DNA of 64,000 nt from JAVVHH01 sp964235765 (GTDB lineage Bacteria > Pseudomonadota > Alphaproteobacteria > Acetobacterales > Acetobacteraceae). Position 1 is the stretch's first letter. Every line of letters begins with the position of its first letter. This document shows positions 19,804-28,202 of the stretch, one piece after another. The notes under the pieces are model-generated. The model saw only the letters and a list, made by a program, of their open reading frames with translations. It was not told where the DNA came from and did no database searches. Both the position numbers and the translations under genes were made by a program. The stretch is taken from NCBI GenBank assembly GCA_964235765.1, contig CAXSDH010000002.1, positions 62,001 to 126,000 of the forward strand, given 5' to 3'.

Positions 19804-22142
19804 GATTCGGCCTCGTGTGCTGCCGGCCCGGCGCAAAGGAAGGCGAAAGCCATGGCCAGCACCGCGCCCACCGCGACCGTGATGCCGATGTCGCGCAGCA
19901 GCGGCGTTTGGCAGGTGGCGAGCAGGCCGAACGTCAGCAGGGTCATGGCGTTGCAGGTGACCAGGGTTCGCAAGGTGCGGGCACGCTCCTCGCGGTCGAG
20001 TTGGCGGCGGGCGAAGAAGAGGGCGTAATCCAGCCCGACGCCGGCGACAAGCTGCAAGGCGACCAGGTGGATCAGCGAGAGGCGGACGCCGCAGGCGGTG
20101 AGCAGCGCCACGGTGACCAGCATGGCGGCCAGCACGGACCCGAGCACCCCTGCGGCACGGGCGTCCCGCAGCCCGGCGGCGAGCACGGCGACCACGAGCA
20201 GCCCGCTCCAGCCCAGCCAGCGCCAGGCGCGCGCGGTGTAGCCGGACAGGATTGCGCCGAGCTCGGCCCGCATGTCCACGTATGCGGCGTGGGCGCCCGG
20301 AAGCGCGGCGGCGAGGCGGCCCGGGTCGGTGACGCCGCGCAGCACCACCGGGCCCTGCCACTCCCCGCCGCGCTGGAACAGCAGCGGGTCCAGCCGGGCG
20401 GCGATCGGCGTGCCGGCCAGGTCGGTGGGGCGCAGCGGCGCGAGCAGGCGGCTGGCGGCCACCGCATCCCCGAACGGGCGGAATGCTTCGGCGCGGAACG
20501 GCAGCCCGGCGCGGGCCTGGTCGAGCCGGGCGGCGAGCGTATCCGCATCAGGCAGGGCCGCGATGCGCGCCTGCTGGGTGGCGGCACTGGGCAGCAGGCG
20601 GGCGGCCAGGTCTGCGCCGGCCAGGATGCCGTCGGCTTGCAGGCGGTCCAGCACGGGCAGCAGGGCCTCCTGCCGTTGCAACACGGCCTCCGGGTCCGCC
20701 CCGCGGACCAGCAGGAGCTGTCCGGCATCGGGTGCGCCCAGCTCGCCCCGCAACTCCTGGTCCAGCGCGCGGGAGGCGGCCGGGACCGGGCTGAGGTTGG
20801 CCAGGTCGCCCTCCCAGCGCGGGCCGCCGAGTGCTGCGAGATAGGCGCTCGCGGCGAGCACGGGGGCCAGGCCGAGCCATCGCCAGCGGCGCAGCCGTTC
20901 GAGGCGGGGCAGCCACGCCGGGTCACCAGCCGAGACGGGCGCCAGGTTGGCCGCCACGACGAGCCGCGGCAGCAGGGTCCAGGTGGCGAGCGCGCAGGTG
21001 GCCAGGCCCACGGCGGAGAACACGCCGAGCTGGGCGAGGCCGGGAAAGCCGGAGAACACCATCGCCGCGAGGCCGAGCGTGGCCGTGATCACGGCGGGGA
21101 TGAAGGCGCCGGCGATGCGCGCCCGGGTGGCCCCGGCGGGCTCGCCGCGCTTGCGATGGCCGATCATCAGCACGGGGTAGTCGAGCGAGACGCCCAGCAT
21201 GGTGGCGCCGAAGCCCAGGGCCACGCCGTGCACCGCGCCGAAGCCGATCTGCACGGCGGCCGCCGCGGCGGCCACGCTGAGCACCACGGGGGCCGCGATG
21301 GCGGCGATGACAAGCGGCGAGCGGAACCGCCACCAAAGCAGCAGCACCAGCAGGGCGGTGGAGACGACCGCGATGCGCTCGACGTCGCCCTTGATGGCGC
21401 GTGCGGCGTCACGGGCGAACACGGCCGGGCCGGCGATCAGCAGCCGGGCCGGGCCGGGCCGGGCGGCTTGGAACGCGGCGGCGATGGCGGCGGTGGCGGC
21501 CTCCTGCGCCGGCACGTCCATGCCGCCGGCCCGGGTGCGCGCGAGCAGCAGGGCGCGCTCGCGCTGGGGGGCGAACCAGGCGCCGTCGATACTGCGGACC
21601 TGGCTGCCGCCGCCCCAGCCGCGCAGCAAAGCGAGGAACGCGCCGGGCGGGTCGGCGAAGGCGAACCCGGCCGCGAGGGGTGCGGCCGAGGAGCGGAGCT
21701 GCCGCAACAGGGTTTCCAGGTCGGCCCGCAGCGCCTCGGGGGTGAAGAGGGCGGGCGCCAGGAGGTAGCGCCGGGCGAACAGCGCCTCCTGCTCGGCCTC
21801 GGGCATCGCCGCCTGGCCGCCCGCGACGAGGGCGAACAGCCCGGTGGCCGGCAGGGAGGCCGCGACGGCCTTGCTGATGCGGGCGAGGTCGGGCGTGGGG
21901 GCGCCCTCGATGCCGACCAGGATCAGCCCGGTCGCCGTGCCCGCCCGCGCCTCCTCCATCACCAGGCGTGCCGCCTCGGTCTCGCCCTCGGGCAGGAACT
22001 CCGCCATGTCGGTGCGGACCGTGATGCGGGACAGCACGGCCATGAGCAGAAGGATGGCGGCGGCCAGGGCGAGCAGGACCGGGAGGGGCCGCGCCGTGCG
22101 GGGCGGGCTTGGGGTCAGGAGGAAGGCCCGATCTGCATCCAC
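19800..22142 (-). CDS. MMPL/RND-family exporter of the pigment cluster
   Basis: Inner-membrane transporter of about 780 residues with the two-fold RND/MMPL architecture: an N-terminal helix (PVLLALAAAILLLMAVLSRI), a large periplasmic domain, five or six helices, then the pattern repeats. Short markers are DMAEFLP after helix 1, SLDYPVLMIG in the first membrane block, and GLDYALFFARR in the second. Aryl polyene clusters carry such a protein, thought to move the lipid-linked pigment toward the outer membrane. The GTG start overlaps the LolA-like gene by 28 bases; a CTG 8 codons downstream overlaps its stop as CTGA and is the alternative. Confidence 0.85.
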   Translation of the reverse strand: MDADRAFLLTPSPPRTARPLPVLLALAAAILLLMAVLSRITVRTDMAEFLPEGETEAARLVMEEARAGTATGLILVGIEGAPTPDLARISKAVAASLPATGLFALVAGGQAAMPEAEQEALFARRYLLAPALFTPEALRADLETLLRQLRSSAAPLAAGFAFADPPGAFLALLRGWGGGSQVRSIDGAWFAPQRERALLLARTRAGGMDVPAQEAATAAIAAAFQAARPGPARLLIAGPAVFARDAARAIKGDVERIAVVSTALLVLLLWWRFRSPLVIAAIAAPVVLSVAAAAAAVQIGFGAVHGVALGFGATMLGVSLDYPVLMIGHRKRGEPAGATRARIAGAFIPAVITATLGLAAMVFSGFPGLAQLGVFSAVGLATCALATWTLLPRLVVAANLAPVSAGDPAWLPRLERLRRWRWLGLAPVLAASAYLAALGGPRWEGDLANLSPVPAASRALDQELRGELGAPDAGQLLLVRGADPEAVLQRQEALLPVLDRLQADGILAGADLAARLLPSAATQQARIAALPDADTLAARLDQARAGLPFRAEAFRPFGDAVAASRLLAPLRPTDLAGTPIAARLDPLLFQRGGEWQGPVVLRGVTDPGRLAAALPGAHAAYVDMRAELGAILSGYTARAWRWLGWSGLLVVAVLAAGLRDARAAGVLGSVLAAMLVTVALLTACGVRLSLIHLVALQLVAGVGLDYALFFARRQLDREERARTLRTLVTCNAMTLLTFGLLATCQTPLLRDIGITVAVGAVLAMAFAFLCAGPAAHEAES

Positions 22143-22693
22143 TGCTCGTCGCCATTGGCCTGCGTCAGCCGGATGTCGCGGATCTCGTCGCCTGCGCCGC
22201 CGATGTGGACGGCGTGCAGCATCCGGGCGGCGCGGAGGTCGCGCGGGGTCAGCTCCAGCGTCCAATCGGCGGGGGCCCCGGCGGCGCGCAGGGTGAAGCT
22301 GCGCTGCAAGGCGTCGAGGTCGCCCGCTAGCGGGCCGCGCATGCTGTCCACCAGCGTGCGCAGCTCCGGCTGGCTGCCGAGGTCGATCACGCGCGGAGGT
22401 TCGGCGGCCAGGGTCAGCACGAGGCGGTCGCCGTCCACCACCAGGCGCTCCGGCTGCGGCCAGTCCGTTACCTTCTCCAGGTAGGCGGGCCGGCGGTACG
22501 CCAGGTGGCCGGTGCTCTCCAGCGGCTCGCTCAGGGCGGCGAAGCGGCGGTGTTCGCGGAAGGCGGCCCGGCGCGCGGGCACGGCGGCCAGGCGGCGCAT
22601 GAGGGCTGCGAGGTCGAGCGCCTCAGCCCGGGCCGGGTCCGGCCAGCACAGGGCGGGCAGCAGCAGCAGGCTGCGCCGGACGGGGTCGGGCAT
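22115..22693 (-). CDS. LolA-like outer-membrane lipoprotein carrier
   Basis: Periplasmic protein of 192 residues with a signal peptide (MPDPVRRSLLLLPALC, cleavage likely after ARA near residue 24). The mature part resembles LolA-type carriers found in aryl polyene clusters and presumably shields the pigment lipid between membranes. Family-like segments are RAAFREHRRFAALSEPLES, GHLAYRRPAYLEK, and DGDRLVLTL. GGGAG precedes the ATG. The gene starts inside the end of the acyltransferase gene, which reads 71 bases into it in another frame. Confidence 0.75.
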   Translation of the reverse strand: MPDPVRRSLLLLPALCWPDPARAEALDLAALMRRLAAVPARRAAFREHRRFAALSEPLESTGHLAYRRPAYLEKVTDWPQPERLVVDGDRLVLTLAAEPPRVIDLGSQPELRTLVDSMRGPLAGDLDALQRSFTLRAAGAPADWTLELTPRDLRAARMLHAVHIGGAGDEIRDIRLTQANGDEQWMQIGPSS

Positions 22694-23579
22694 CGTTGGG
22701 TTGCTCCCAGAACGGGAAGAAGTTGAACCAGTTGAACGGATGGGCGCGGCAGGCTCGTTCGAGCGCCGCGGCATAGCGGTGCACGTAGCCCCGCAGATCG
22801 TCCGCCCGGGTGGCCCGGCGCAGCACGACGCGGTCGGCGAACGGCTCGAACCGGACCAGATAGCGGCGCGGCCCCGTGCGGACCGCATGGAACAGGATCA
22901 CCGGCGCGGCCAGGGTCGCGGCCAGGATGAAGGGGCCGGAGGGAAACGACGCCGGCGTGCCGAGGAAGGGCGCCGTCACCAGCCGGTGGCCGGGGGGCGC
23001 GCGGTCGGCCAGGATGCCGACGATCTCGCCGCGTTCCACGCATTCGCGGGCGCGGATCATGCTGGCGGTGTCGCCGATCTCGATCACCTGGTCGCGCAGG
23101 CCGGGCGCCAGCTGGTCGAGCAGCGGGGTCAGCGCGCCGGCGTTGCGGCGATACATGAGGGCCCAGACCGGCACGGGGGCGTGCCGGGACATGCTGCGCA
23201 GCACCTCGAAGCTCCCGAGATGGGCGCCCAGCAGGATGCAGCCCTGGCCGCGCCCGACCACGGCCAGCACGTCATCCAGCCCCTCGGTGCGGATGTCGTA
23301 GCGGTCGGCCCGGCCGCAGAGCAGCAGCACGCGGTCCAGCACGGCGCAGGCGAAGCTGTCGAAGTGGCGGGCGACGTCGCCGAGGCGCGCCGGGCGGCCC
23401 AGCACGCGGCCGAGATACTCGCGGGACGCGGCGCGGGCGCGGCCGGAGTTGGCCAGGAACCATGCGGTGGCGGGCAGGGTGAGCGCGCGGCCCAGCGCCC
23501 AGCCGCCGTGACGGGCCATGAAGATCGCTGCGCGGGCCAGCACGGCGTGGCCGCGTTCCGGCTGCGCCGACCAGCTCAT
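22623..23579 (-). CDS. LpxL/HtrB-like acyltransferase
   Basis: Lysophospholipid-acyltransferase-family protein of 318 residues, probably bound to the inner membrane and probably attaching the polyene acyl chain to its lipid or glycolipid carrier. The catalytic H-x4-E motif is visible in GAHLGSFEVLR, followed by YRRNAG, ADRAPP, and NWFNFFPFW near the end. The ATG overlaps the preceding dehydratase stop (ATGA). The last 24 or so codons overlap the LolA-like gene in a different frame; that part is rich in Pro, Ala and Arg and probably carries no conserved function. Confidence 0.82.
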   Translation of the reverse strand: MSWSAQPERGHAVLARAAIFMARHGGWALGRALTLPATAWFLANSGRARAASREYLGRVLGRPARLGDVARHFDSFACAVLDRVLLLCGRADRYDIRTEGLDDVLAVVGRGQGCILLGAHLGSFEVLRSMSRHAPVPVWALMYRRNAGALTPLLDQLAPGLRDQVIEIGDTASMIRARECVERGEIVGILADRAPPGHRLVTAPFLGTPASFPSGPFILAATLAAPVILFHAVRTGPRRYLVRFEPFADRVVLRRATRADDLRGYVHRYAAALERACRAHPFNWFNFFPFWEQPNDARPRPAQPAAAARPVLAGPGPG

Positions 23580-23875
23580 GGCGGGGGAGCCAACTGCACC
23601 GTGCCGCGCGCCACCTCGGCGCCGGCCTCGCTGCAGGCGAAGGCGACCCGGCCGTTCCGGGCGGGGCTGCACACCACGCTCACGGACTGGCCGGGCAGCA
23701 CCGGCCGGGTGAACTTCACCATGGGCAGCCCGGCGGCGCGGGCGCCCGGGTTCGCGTGCAGGACCGCGGCGAGCACCCGGTCGAGCAGCACGACGCCGGG
23801 CACGATCGGCCGGCCCGGGAAGTGGCCGGGCAGGCTCGGATGGTCCGGCGTGATGGTGAACGGCCCGGCGGCCAT
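23576..23875 (-). CDS. small FabZ-like dehydratase (ApeI-type)
   Basis: Hotdog protein of 99 residues with the FabA/FabZ-type HFPGRPIVPGVVLLD active-site segment, preceded by PDHPSLPG. It is shorter than FabZ and matches the ApeI-like second dehydratase of aryl polyene clusters. The ATG overlaps the ligase stop, and its own stop overlaps the acyltransferase start. Together with the ApeP-like protein it would supply the dehydration steps of the conjugated chain. Confidence 0.8.
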   Translation of the reverse strand: MAAGPFTITPDHPSLPGHFPGRPIVPGVVLLDRVLAAVLHANPGARAAGLPMVKFTRPVLPGQSVSVVCSPARNGRVAFACSEAGAEVARGTVQLAPPP

Positions 23876-25206
23876 CAGGCCCGCTCCGCATCCGCCAACA
23901 GGGCGAGCAGCGCGTGGCGCGGCAGCTTGCCGAGCGCGTTGCGAGGCAGGGCGTCGACGCGCACGACGCGGCGCGGCAGGAACAGCGGGTCCATCTGCCG
24001 GCGCAGCTCCGCCAGGATGCTCGGGCCGGACCGGCCGGGGGCCACGACGATGGCGAGCAGGCGCGCGTTGCTGCGGCGGTCCAGGTCGTCGGGGACCACG
24101 AAGCTGCCGTCGGCCACGCCGGCGAGCCCGGTCAGGATGCGGTTCAGCCCGGTCAGCGAGGCCCGGCGCCCGCCGAGCTTCACCACGTCGGCGCGGCGGC
24201 CGAGCAGCCGGAAACGGCCGGGGCCGAGCGGCTCCAGCTCGTCGGCGAGCGCCACCGGCTCGGCCCCGCTGGCGACGACCCAGGCGGTTTCGCCCTCGCG
24301 CCGCAGGGCGACCCCGGGGTAGAGGGTCCAGGGGTCCCCCTCGGTGGTGCGGCGGCTGGCGATGGAGCCGCATTCGGTGGCGCCGAAGATTTCCAGCACC
24401 GGGGCGCCCCATCGCGCTTCGGCCGCCTCGGCCAAGGCGGGGTCGAGCGGTGCGGTGGCCGAGATGCAGGCCTGCAAGGCGGGCGCGCCTCCCATTCCTT
24501 GCAGCAGCGCCCGCATCTGCAACGGCGTGGTCACCAGCAGGCGGGGAACGGCGGCGGCCTCCAGTGCGGCCTGCACGTCGCGCGGGAAGAAGGCCGGGCC
24601 GCACCAACTGGCGCAGGCCGCATGCAGCGGCAGCAGGGCGGTGACCTCGAAGCCGTACATGTGCCCGGGCGGCACGGTGGCGACCACCGTGCTGGGGAGG
24701 GCTTCATGCAGGTCGAACCGCTCGCCCGCGGCGCGGCTGCGCGCGACCAACGCGCCCCAGCTCTTGGGGTGCGGCGCCGGAGCGCCGGTGCTGCCCGAGG
24801 TGAACACGATGGCGGCTTGCTGCCCAGCCGGGATCGGCGGGTTCGGCGGGGGCGGGCCGGAAGCGGCGCCGAGGGGATTGGCCAGGGTCAGCCCCAGAGG
24901 CGCGGTGGCGAGGCCGGGGTCGTCGGTGACGGCGGTGCAGCCTGGGAATTGGCGCGCCAGGGCGGCGAGCATGCCGGGCGAGGCGTCGTTGCAGAGCAGG
25001 CTGACCTGTCCGCGCAGGAGGGCGGCGGCGAAGGCCACCACGAAGGCGTAGCGGTCGCGGCAGAGGTTCACGACGTGGCCGCACTCCGGCAAGCGTGCCG
25101 ACAGCGTCCAGCAATCGGCCAGGAACGCCGCGGCGGCGACCGGGCCGGACGGGCGCAGGAACAGCGCGGCCTCCGCTGGCCGGTCCACGAGGGGGGCGGC
25201 GTGCAT
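23875..25206 (-). CDS. AMP-dependent acyl/aryl-ACP ligase
   Basis: Adenylate-forming enzyme of 443 residues that activates the aromatic starter, probably a hydroxybenzoate- or coumarate-like acid, and loads it on the adjacent ACP. Motifs in order are the P-loop FTSGSTGAPAPHPKS, EIFGATECGS, the hinge GRRADVVKLGG, and the C-terminal catalytic Lys in PRNALGKLPR. It starts 4 bases after the ACP stop and overlaps the next gene. It is shorter than acyl-CoA synthetases, as usual for cluster-specific ligases. The starter acid cannot be read from the sequence; no tyrosine ammonia-lyase gene is in the window. Confidence 0.85.
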   Translation of the reverse strand: MHAAPLVDRPAEAALFLRPSGPVAAAAFLADCWTLSARLPECGHVVNLCRDRYAFVVAFAAALLRGQVSLLCNDASPGMLAALARQFPGCTAVTDDPGLATAPLGLTLANPLGAASGPPPPNPPIPAGQQAAIVFTSGSTGAPAPHPKSWGALVARSRAAGERFDLHEALPSTVVATVPPGHMYGFEVTALLPLHAACASWCGPAFFPRDVQAALEAAAVPRLLVTTPLQMRALLQGMGGAPALQACISATAPLDPALAEAAEARWGAPVLEIFGATECGSIASRRTTEGDPWTLYPGVALRREGETAWVVASGAEPVALADELEPLGPGRFRLLGRRADVVKLGGRRASLTGLNRILTGLAGVADGSFVVPDDLDRRSNARLLAIVVAPGRSGPSILAELRRQMDPLFLPRRVVRVDALPRNALGKLPRHALLALLADAERA

Positions 25207-25210
25207 GCGG

Positions 25211-25504
25211 CTACCGGGTCCGGTGCGCCTCGACGTGGCTGGACAGGCTGCGGAGCGAGGCGAAGATGCGCTGGTTGCGCTCGTCGTCGGAGCGCAACTC
25301 GAACCCGTAGGCGCGGGAGATCGCCAGCGCCAGTTCCAGCGCGTCGATCGAATCGAGCCCGAGCCCTTCGCCGAACAGGCGCGCGTCCGGCTCGATGTCC
25401 TCCGGGGCCATCTCGAGCTGCAGGGACGAGACGATCAGCTCGGCCAGCGCCTGTTCGGGCGGCGTGCGGTCCAGGGTGGTCGAAGGGGCTGCAAGGTTCG
25501 TCAC
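25211..25504 (-). CDS. acyl carrier protein of the pigment cluster
   Basis: Small acidic carrier of 97 residues that holds the growing polyene on a phosphopantetheine arm. The attachment Ser is in GLGLDSIDALELALAI, preceded by PDARLFGEG. The GTG start has AGGGAGA upstream and is the first gene of the minus-strand biosynthetic operon running to the halogenase-like gene. Only one ACP is visible here, whereas enterobacterial ape clusters have two. Confidence 0.88.
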   Translation of the reverse strand: MTNLAAPSTTLDRTPPEQALAELIVSSLQLEMAPEDIEPDARLFGEGLGLDSIDALELALAISRAYGFELRSDDERNQRIFASLRSLSSHVEAHRTR

Positions 25505-25572
25505 GGTGTCTCCCTTCGGGTAACATAACCCGGCTGGATGATGCTGCAAAGCAGGATGGGTGCTTGGGACGC

Positions 25573-26328
25573 TTGGACCGGATTCTGCCTGTGGCGGTTG
25601 CCGCGGCGATGGTGGCTTCACCGCTGGCGAGCCACATGGCGCTGGCTTTTGGGCAGGGATATGACGCCGCGCTGGCCCTGGCGGCCGTGCAGGCGGTGGC
25701 GGCCGGCTTCGTGCTGTGGCCGGTGCTGCGGGGCCGTTGGCGGGCGCTGGCGGCGCTTGGCCCGGCGGCCCTGCTCGTGGGGCTGGGTTGCGGCGCGCGG
25801 CGCTCGGCGGCGGATGGGCTGCTGGCGGGCGCCGGGCTGGGGCACGCGATGCTGTATGCCGGGCTGCTGGCGCTGTTCGGCGCGAGCCTTGCGCCGGGCC
25901 GGGTGGCAATCGTGACGCGGCTGGCGCGGCGGCTCAACCCGCGCTTCCACGCCGGCATGGTGCCGTATACGCGGGGCGTGACCCTCGCCTGGTGCCTCTT
26001 CTTCGCCCTGCAACTCGTGGCGTCCGCGGCCTTGCTGGCGCTGGGGCGGCTTGGCTGGTGGCTGCTGCTGGTGGGCAGCCTGAACGTGCCGATGGTGGCG
26101 GGCATGGCGCTGCTGGAGTTCGCCGTGCGGCGCTGGCGGTTCCGGCACGAGCATTACACGGGGCTGCGGGAGACGATCCGCGGCGTAAGGCTCAGCGCCG
26201 GGCCAGCAGGCGCAGCAGGAGCAGCCGGAGGTGCATCCAGGCCAGCAGCAGGTTGTCGCGCCCATAACGGAAGTGCGACACGCCGCCCTCCTCCGGGCGC
26301 AGGTAGCGGACCGGGGCCGGCAGCCTGA
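25573..26328 (+). CDS. COG4648-like membrane protein of the pigment cluster
   Basis: Integral membrane protein of about 250 residues, with roughly six hydrophobic segments between residues 5 and 190. Segments such as LNPRFHAGMVPYTRGVTLAWC and the FRHEHYTGLRETIRG end match the uncharacterised COG4648 protein found in aryl polyene clusters. It is divergent from the ACP gene. The conserved part ends near base 26190, but the frame stays open for another 46 mostly Ala, Gly and Pro codons that run antisense through the end of the GT2 gene. The start is uncertain among TTG 25573, GTG 25591 and ATG 25609. Confidence 0.7.
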   Translation: MDRILPVAVAAAMVASPLASHMALAFGQGYDAALALAAVQAVAAGFVLWPVLRGRWRALAALGPAALLVGLGCGARRSAADGLLAGAGLGHAMLYAGLLALFGASLAPGRVAIVTRLARRLNPRFHAGMVPYTRGVTLAWCLFFALQLVASAALLALGRLGWWLLLVGSLNVPMVAGMALLEFAVRRWRFRHEHYTGLRETIRGVRLSAGPAGAAGAAGGASRPAAGCRAHNGSATRRPPPGAGSGPGPAA

Positions 26329-26905
26329 CGGGGCGCACGCCGCGCCAGCACAGCCGCACCGCCGCCTCGGCGTCGAAATCGAACCGGCGCATCCAGCGCG
26401 TTTCGGCCATCACCTCCAGCAGGGGCGGGATGGGGTAGACGCGGAAGCCGAACAGCGAGTCGCCCACCCCTGCGCCCGCGGTTTGCACGGCCACGAGCGC
26501 GTTGGAGATGCGGCGCCCGAGCACGCGGGCGCGGGGCGCGTCTTCCCCGAAGGCGGGTTGCCCCAGGATCATGGCCTGCGGCTCCGCCAGGCTGGCGGCC
26601 ATGAAGGCGGGGATGCGCTCCGCCGGGTGCTGCCCGTCCGCGTCCATCACCAGGGCGTGGGAGAACCCGGCGCTTTCGGCGTGCAGCAGGCCGTGCCGCA
26701 CGGCGGCGCCCTTGCCCCGGTTCCGCCCCAGGGGCAGCACGCGCGCGCCGGAGCCGGAAAGCGCCTCTGCCGAGCCATCGGTGCTGCCGTCGACCACCAC
26801 CCAGACCGGGCGCCAGAGGGCCAACGCCTGGTCGACCGTCTGCCGCAGGCGGGGTCCGGAATTGTAGCTTGGGATCAGCACGACGTGGGTGGGCGAGGGC
26901 GTCAC
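26192..26905 (-). CDS. glycosyltransferase family 2 protein
   Basis: GT-A glycosyltransferase of 237 residues of the dolichyl-phosphate-sugar-synthase-like GT2 group. Motifs are VVLIPSYNSGPRL at the start, WVVVDGSTDGS, NRGKGAAVRHG, and the metal-binding VMDADGQHP. The C-terminus is hydrophobic (HLRLLLLRLLARR). Such an enzyme is a regular member of aryl polyene clusters and probably glycosylates the lipid anchor. The GTG start overlaps the lipoprotein stop (GTGA), and its end overlaps the convergent COG4648 gene. Confidence 0.85.
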   Translation of the reverse strand: MTPSPTHVVLIPSYNSGPRLRQTVDQALALWRPVWVVVDGSTDGSAEALSGSGARVLPLGRNRGKGAAVRHGLLHAESAGFSHALVMDADGQHPAERIPAFMAASLAEPQAMILGQPAFGEDAPRARVLGRRISNALVAVQTAGAGVGDSLFGFRVYPIPPLLEVMAETRWMRRFDFDAEAAVRLCWRGVRPVRLPAPVRYLRPEEGGVSHFRYGRDNLLLAWMHLRLLLLRLLARR

Positions 26906-28113
26906 CCCGCGAGCCGATCCATCAGCGCGTAGAACCGGTCGTAGACGCGGGCGAACCCGGCCGGGTCGCCCGCGTAGGGCGCCCGCGCCAGCCACCATGC
27001 CAGGGGCTTGCGGGCGGCGGCGATGCGGCGGGCGCGGGCGGCGAAGTCGTCCTGGTTGGCCGTGGCGTCGGTGTAGCGGGGTTGGCTGAACACCTGGTCG
27101 AACCATCCCTGGTAGGGGCCGAGCAGGGGCTCGTCATAGAAGATCAGCTTCAGCTCGGTTTCGTAGACCGCATTGGGCTGCTGCGGCGGCCGGGCTTCGG
27201 CCAGGGCGCCGGGGCGGGTGGGCAGCGCGCCGTGTTCCAGCAGGGAGCGGCGGGCGGCGAGGTCGCGATACAGCGCGCCGGGGTCGGCCGGCAGGGCATC
27301 GTTGGTGCGGCGCATCAGGTTGACGAACTCGTTCTTCGGCACCGGGAAGTCGAACACGGCGAACAGGATGAAGCGGTTGATCGGCAACTCGTCCCACAGC
27401 CCGGCCGCGGCCAGCGCGTTGTGCGCCAGGTGGATGCAGTTGTCGCGGAACACGCTCCAATAGAATGGGGCGCCGGCGCGATAGGGGGCGTTCTGGCCGT
27501 TCAAGAACGCCACCATCCGCCCCATGCCGGCCCGGTCCACCGGCACCCGCGCGCAGTAGCGGCCGCGGCCCAGGCTGATCGCGTAATCGGTGGCGACGGA
27601 CACCTCGTATTTCCAATCCGCGCGGCTCCATCCGGCGGGCATGGCGTCGAACACCCCGTCGTGGAACTCCACGCCGTCGTAGATGCCCAGGCGCTGGGCC
27701 TCGCGCTGCACGGCGCGGTAGGTCTCGCGCGTGACCGGGGCGGCCGCGGGCAGGTTGCCGTGGAAGAAGAAGTCGCGGCCTGGGGTGGCCACCCATTTGG
27801 CGTTGCGGAAATGCGCGTTCATGCTGAGGCCCACGCCGTCGCCGCCCTCGCAGACCTCCAGCAGGGGGTAGCGGGCCGCTGGCGCCAGGCATGCGCCGTT
27901 CAGGTAGAACACGGCGTGGCCGCCGATTTCGCCCCTGATGTCGGCGCCGAAGCCGGGCTTCTTCTTGATCTGCGACAGGGCGCAGAACTCGGCATAGAAC
28001 GGGTGCTGCGCGGCGTAGTCGGCCTCGTCGGCGCCAGCCTGGTCGAAGCGGGCGGTGGCGCATGCGGCCAGCCATAGGGCGGCAAGCAGGCTGGCGAGAC
28101 GGGATGGCCGCAT
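26902..28113 (-). CDS. lipoprotein of unknown function with conserved-looking His and Cys
   Basis: Predicted lipoprotein of 403 residues: a basic start, a hydrophobic stretch and a lipobox LWLAAC with Cys18. I do not recognise the family with certainty. A GGHAVFYLNGA segment near residue 64 and a RDNCIHLAHNAL segment near residue 225 place a His before a Cys, the order seen in circularly permuted papain-like folds (NlpC/LRAT, or the N-terminal domain of Lnb-type acyltransferases). That suggests a thiol acyltransferase or hydrolase, by inference only. It is the first gene of a two-gene unit with the GT2 gene, so a role in finishing or anchoring the pigment is likely. Confidence 0.6.
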   Translation of the reverse strand: MRPSRLASLLAALWLAACATARFDQAGADEADYAAQHPFYAEFCALSQIKKKPGFGADIRGEIGGHAVFYLNGACLAPAARYPLLEVCEGGDGVGLSMNAHFRNAKWVATPGRDFFFHGNLPAAAPVTRETYRAVQREAQRLGIYDGVEFHDGVFDAMPAGWSRADWKYEVSVATDYAISLGRGRYCARVPVDRAGMGRMVAFLNGQNAPYRAGAPFYWSVFRDNCIHLAHNALAAAGLWDELPINRFILFAVFDFPVPKNEFVNLMRRTNDALPADPGALYRDLAARRSLLEHGALPTRPGALAEARPPQQPNAVYETELKLIFYDEPLLGPYQGWFDQVFSQPRYTDATANQDDFAARARRIAAARKPLAWWLARAPYAGDPAGFARVYDRFYALMDRLAG

Positions 28114-28202
28114 GCCGGGTCGATAGCCACAGGGACCGCCGGTTGTCCAGGCTTGCCGCGGGAGCCGCTTGCCAGGGGCGCGAAGCGGGGGAAAGCTGGG
28201 GC

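Noticed and set aside
19815..22484. 889-codon open frame opposite the MMPL exporter and LolA-like genes
   Set aside because: The Gly, Gln, Arg and His-rich translation is typical of an antisense frame in GC-rich DNA; the minus strand has the real membrane protein.
25515..25535. CGGGT-AACATA-ACCCG inverted repeat between the ACP and COG4648 genes
   Set aside because: The arms are only 5 bp; too short to call an operator without comparative data.
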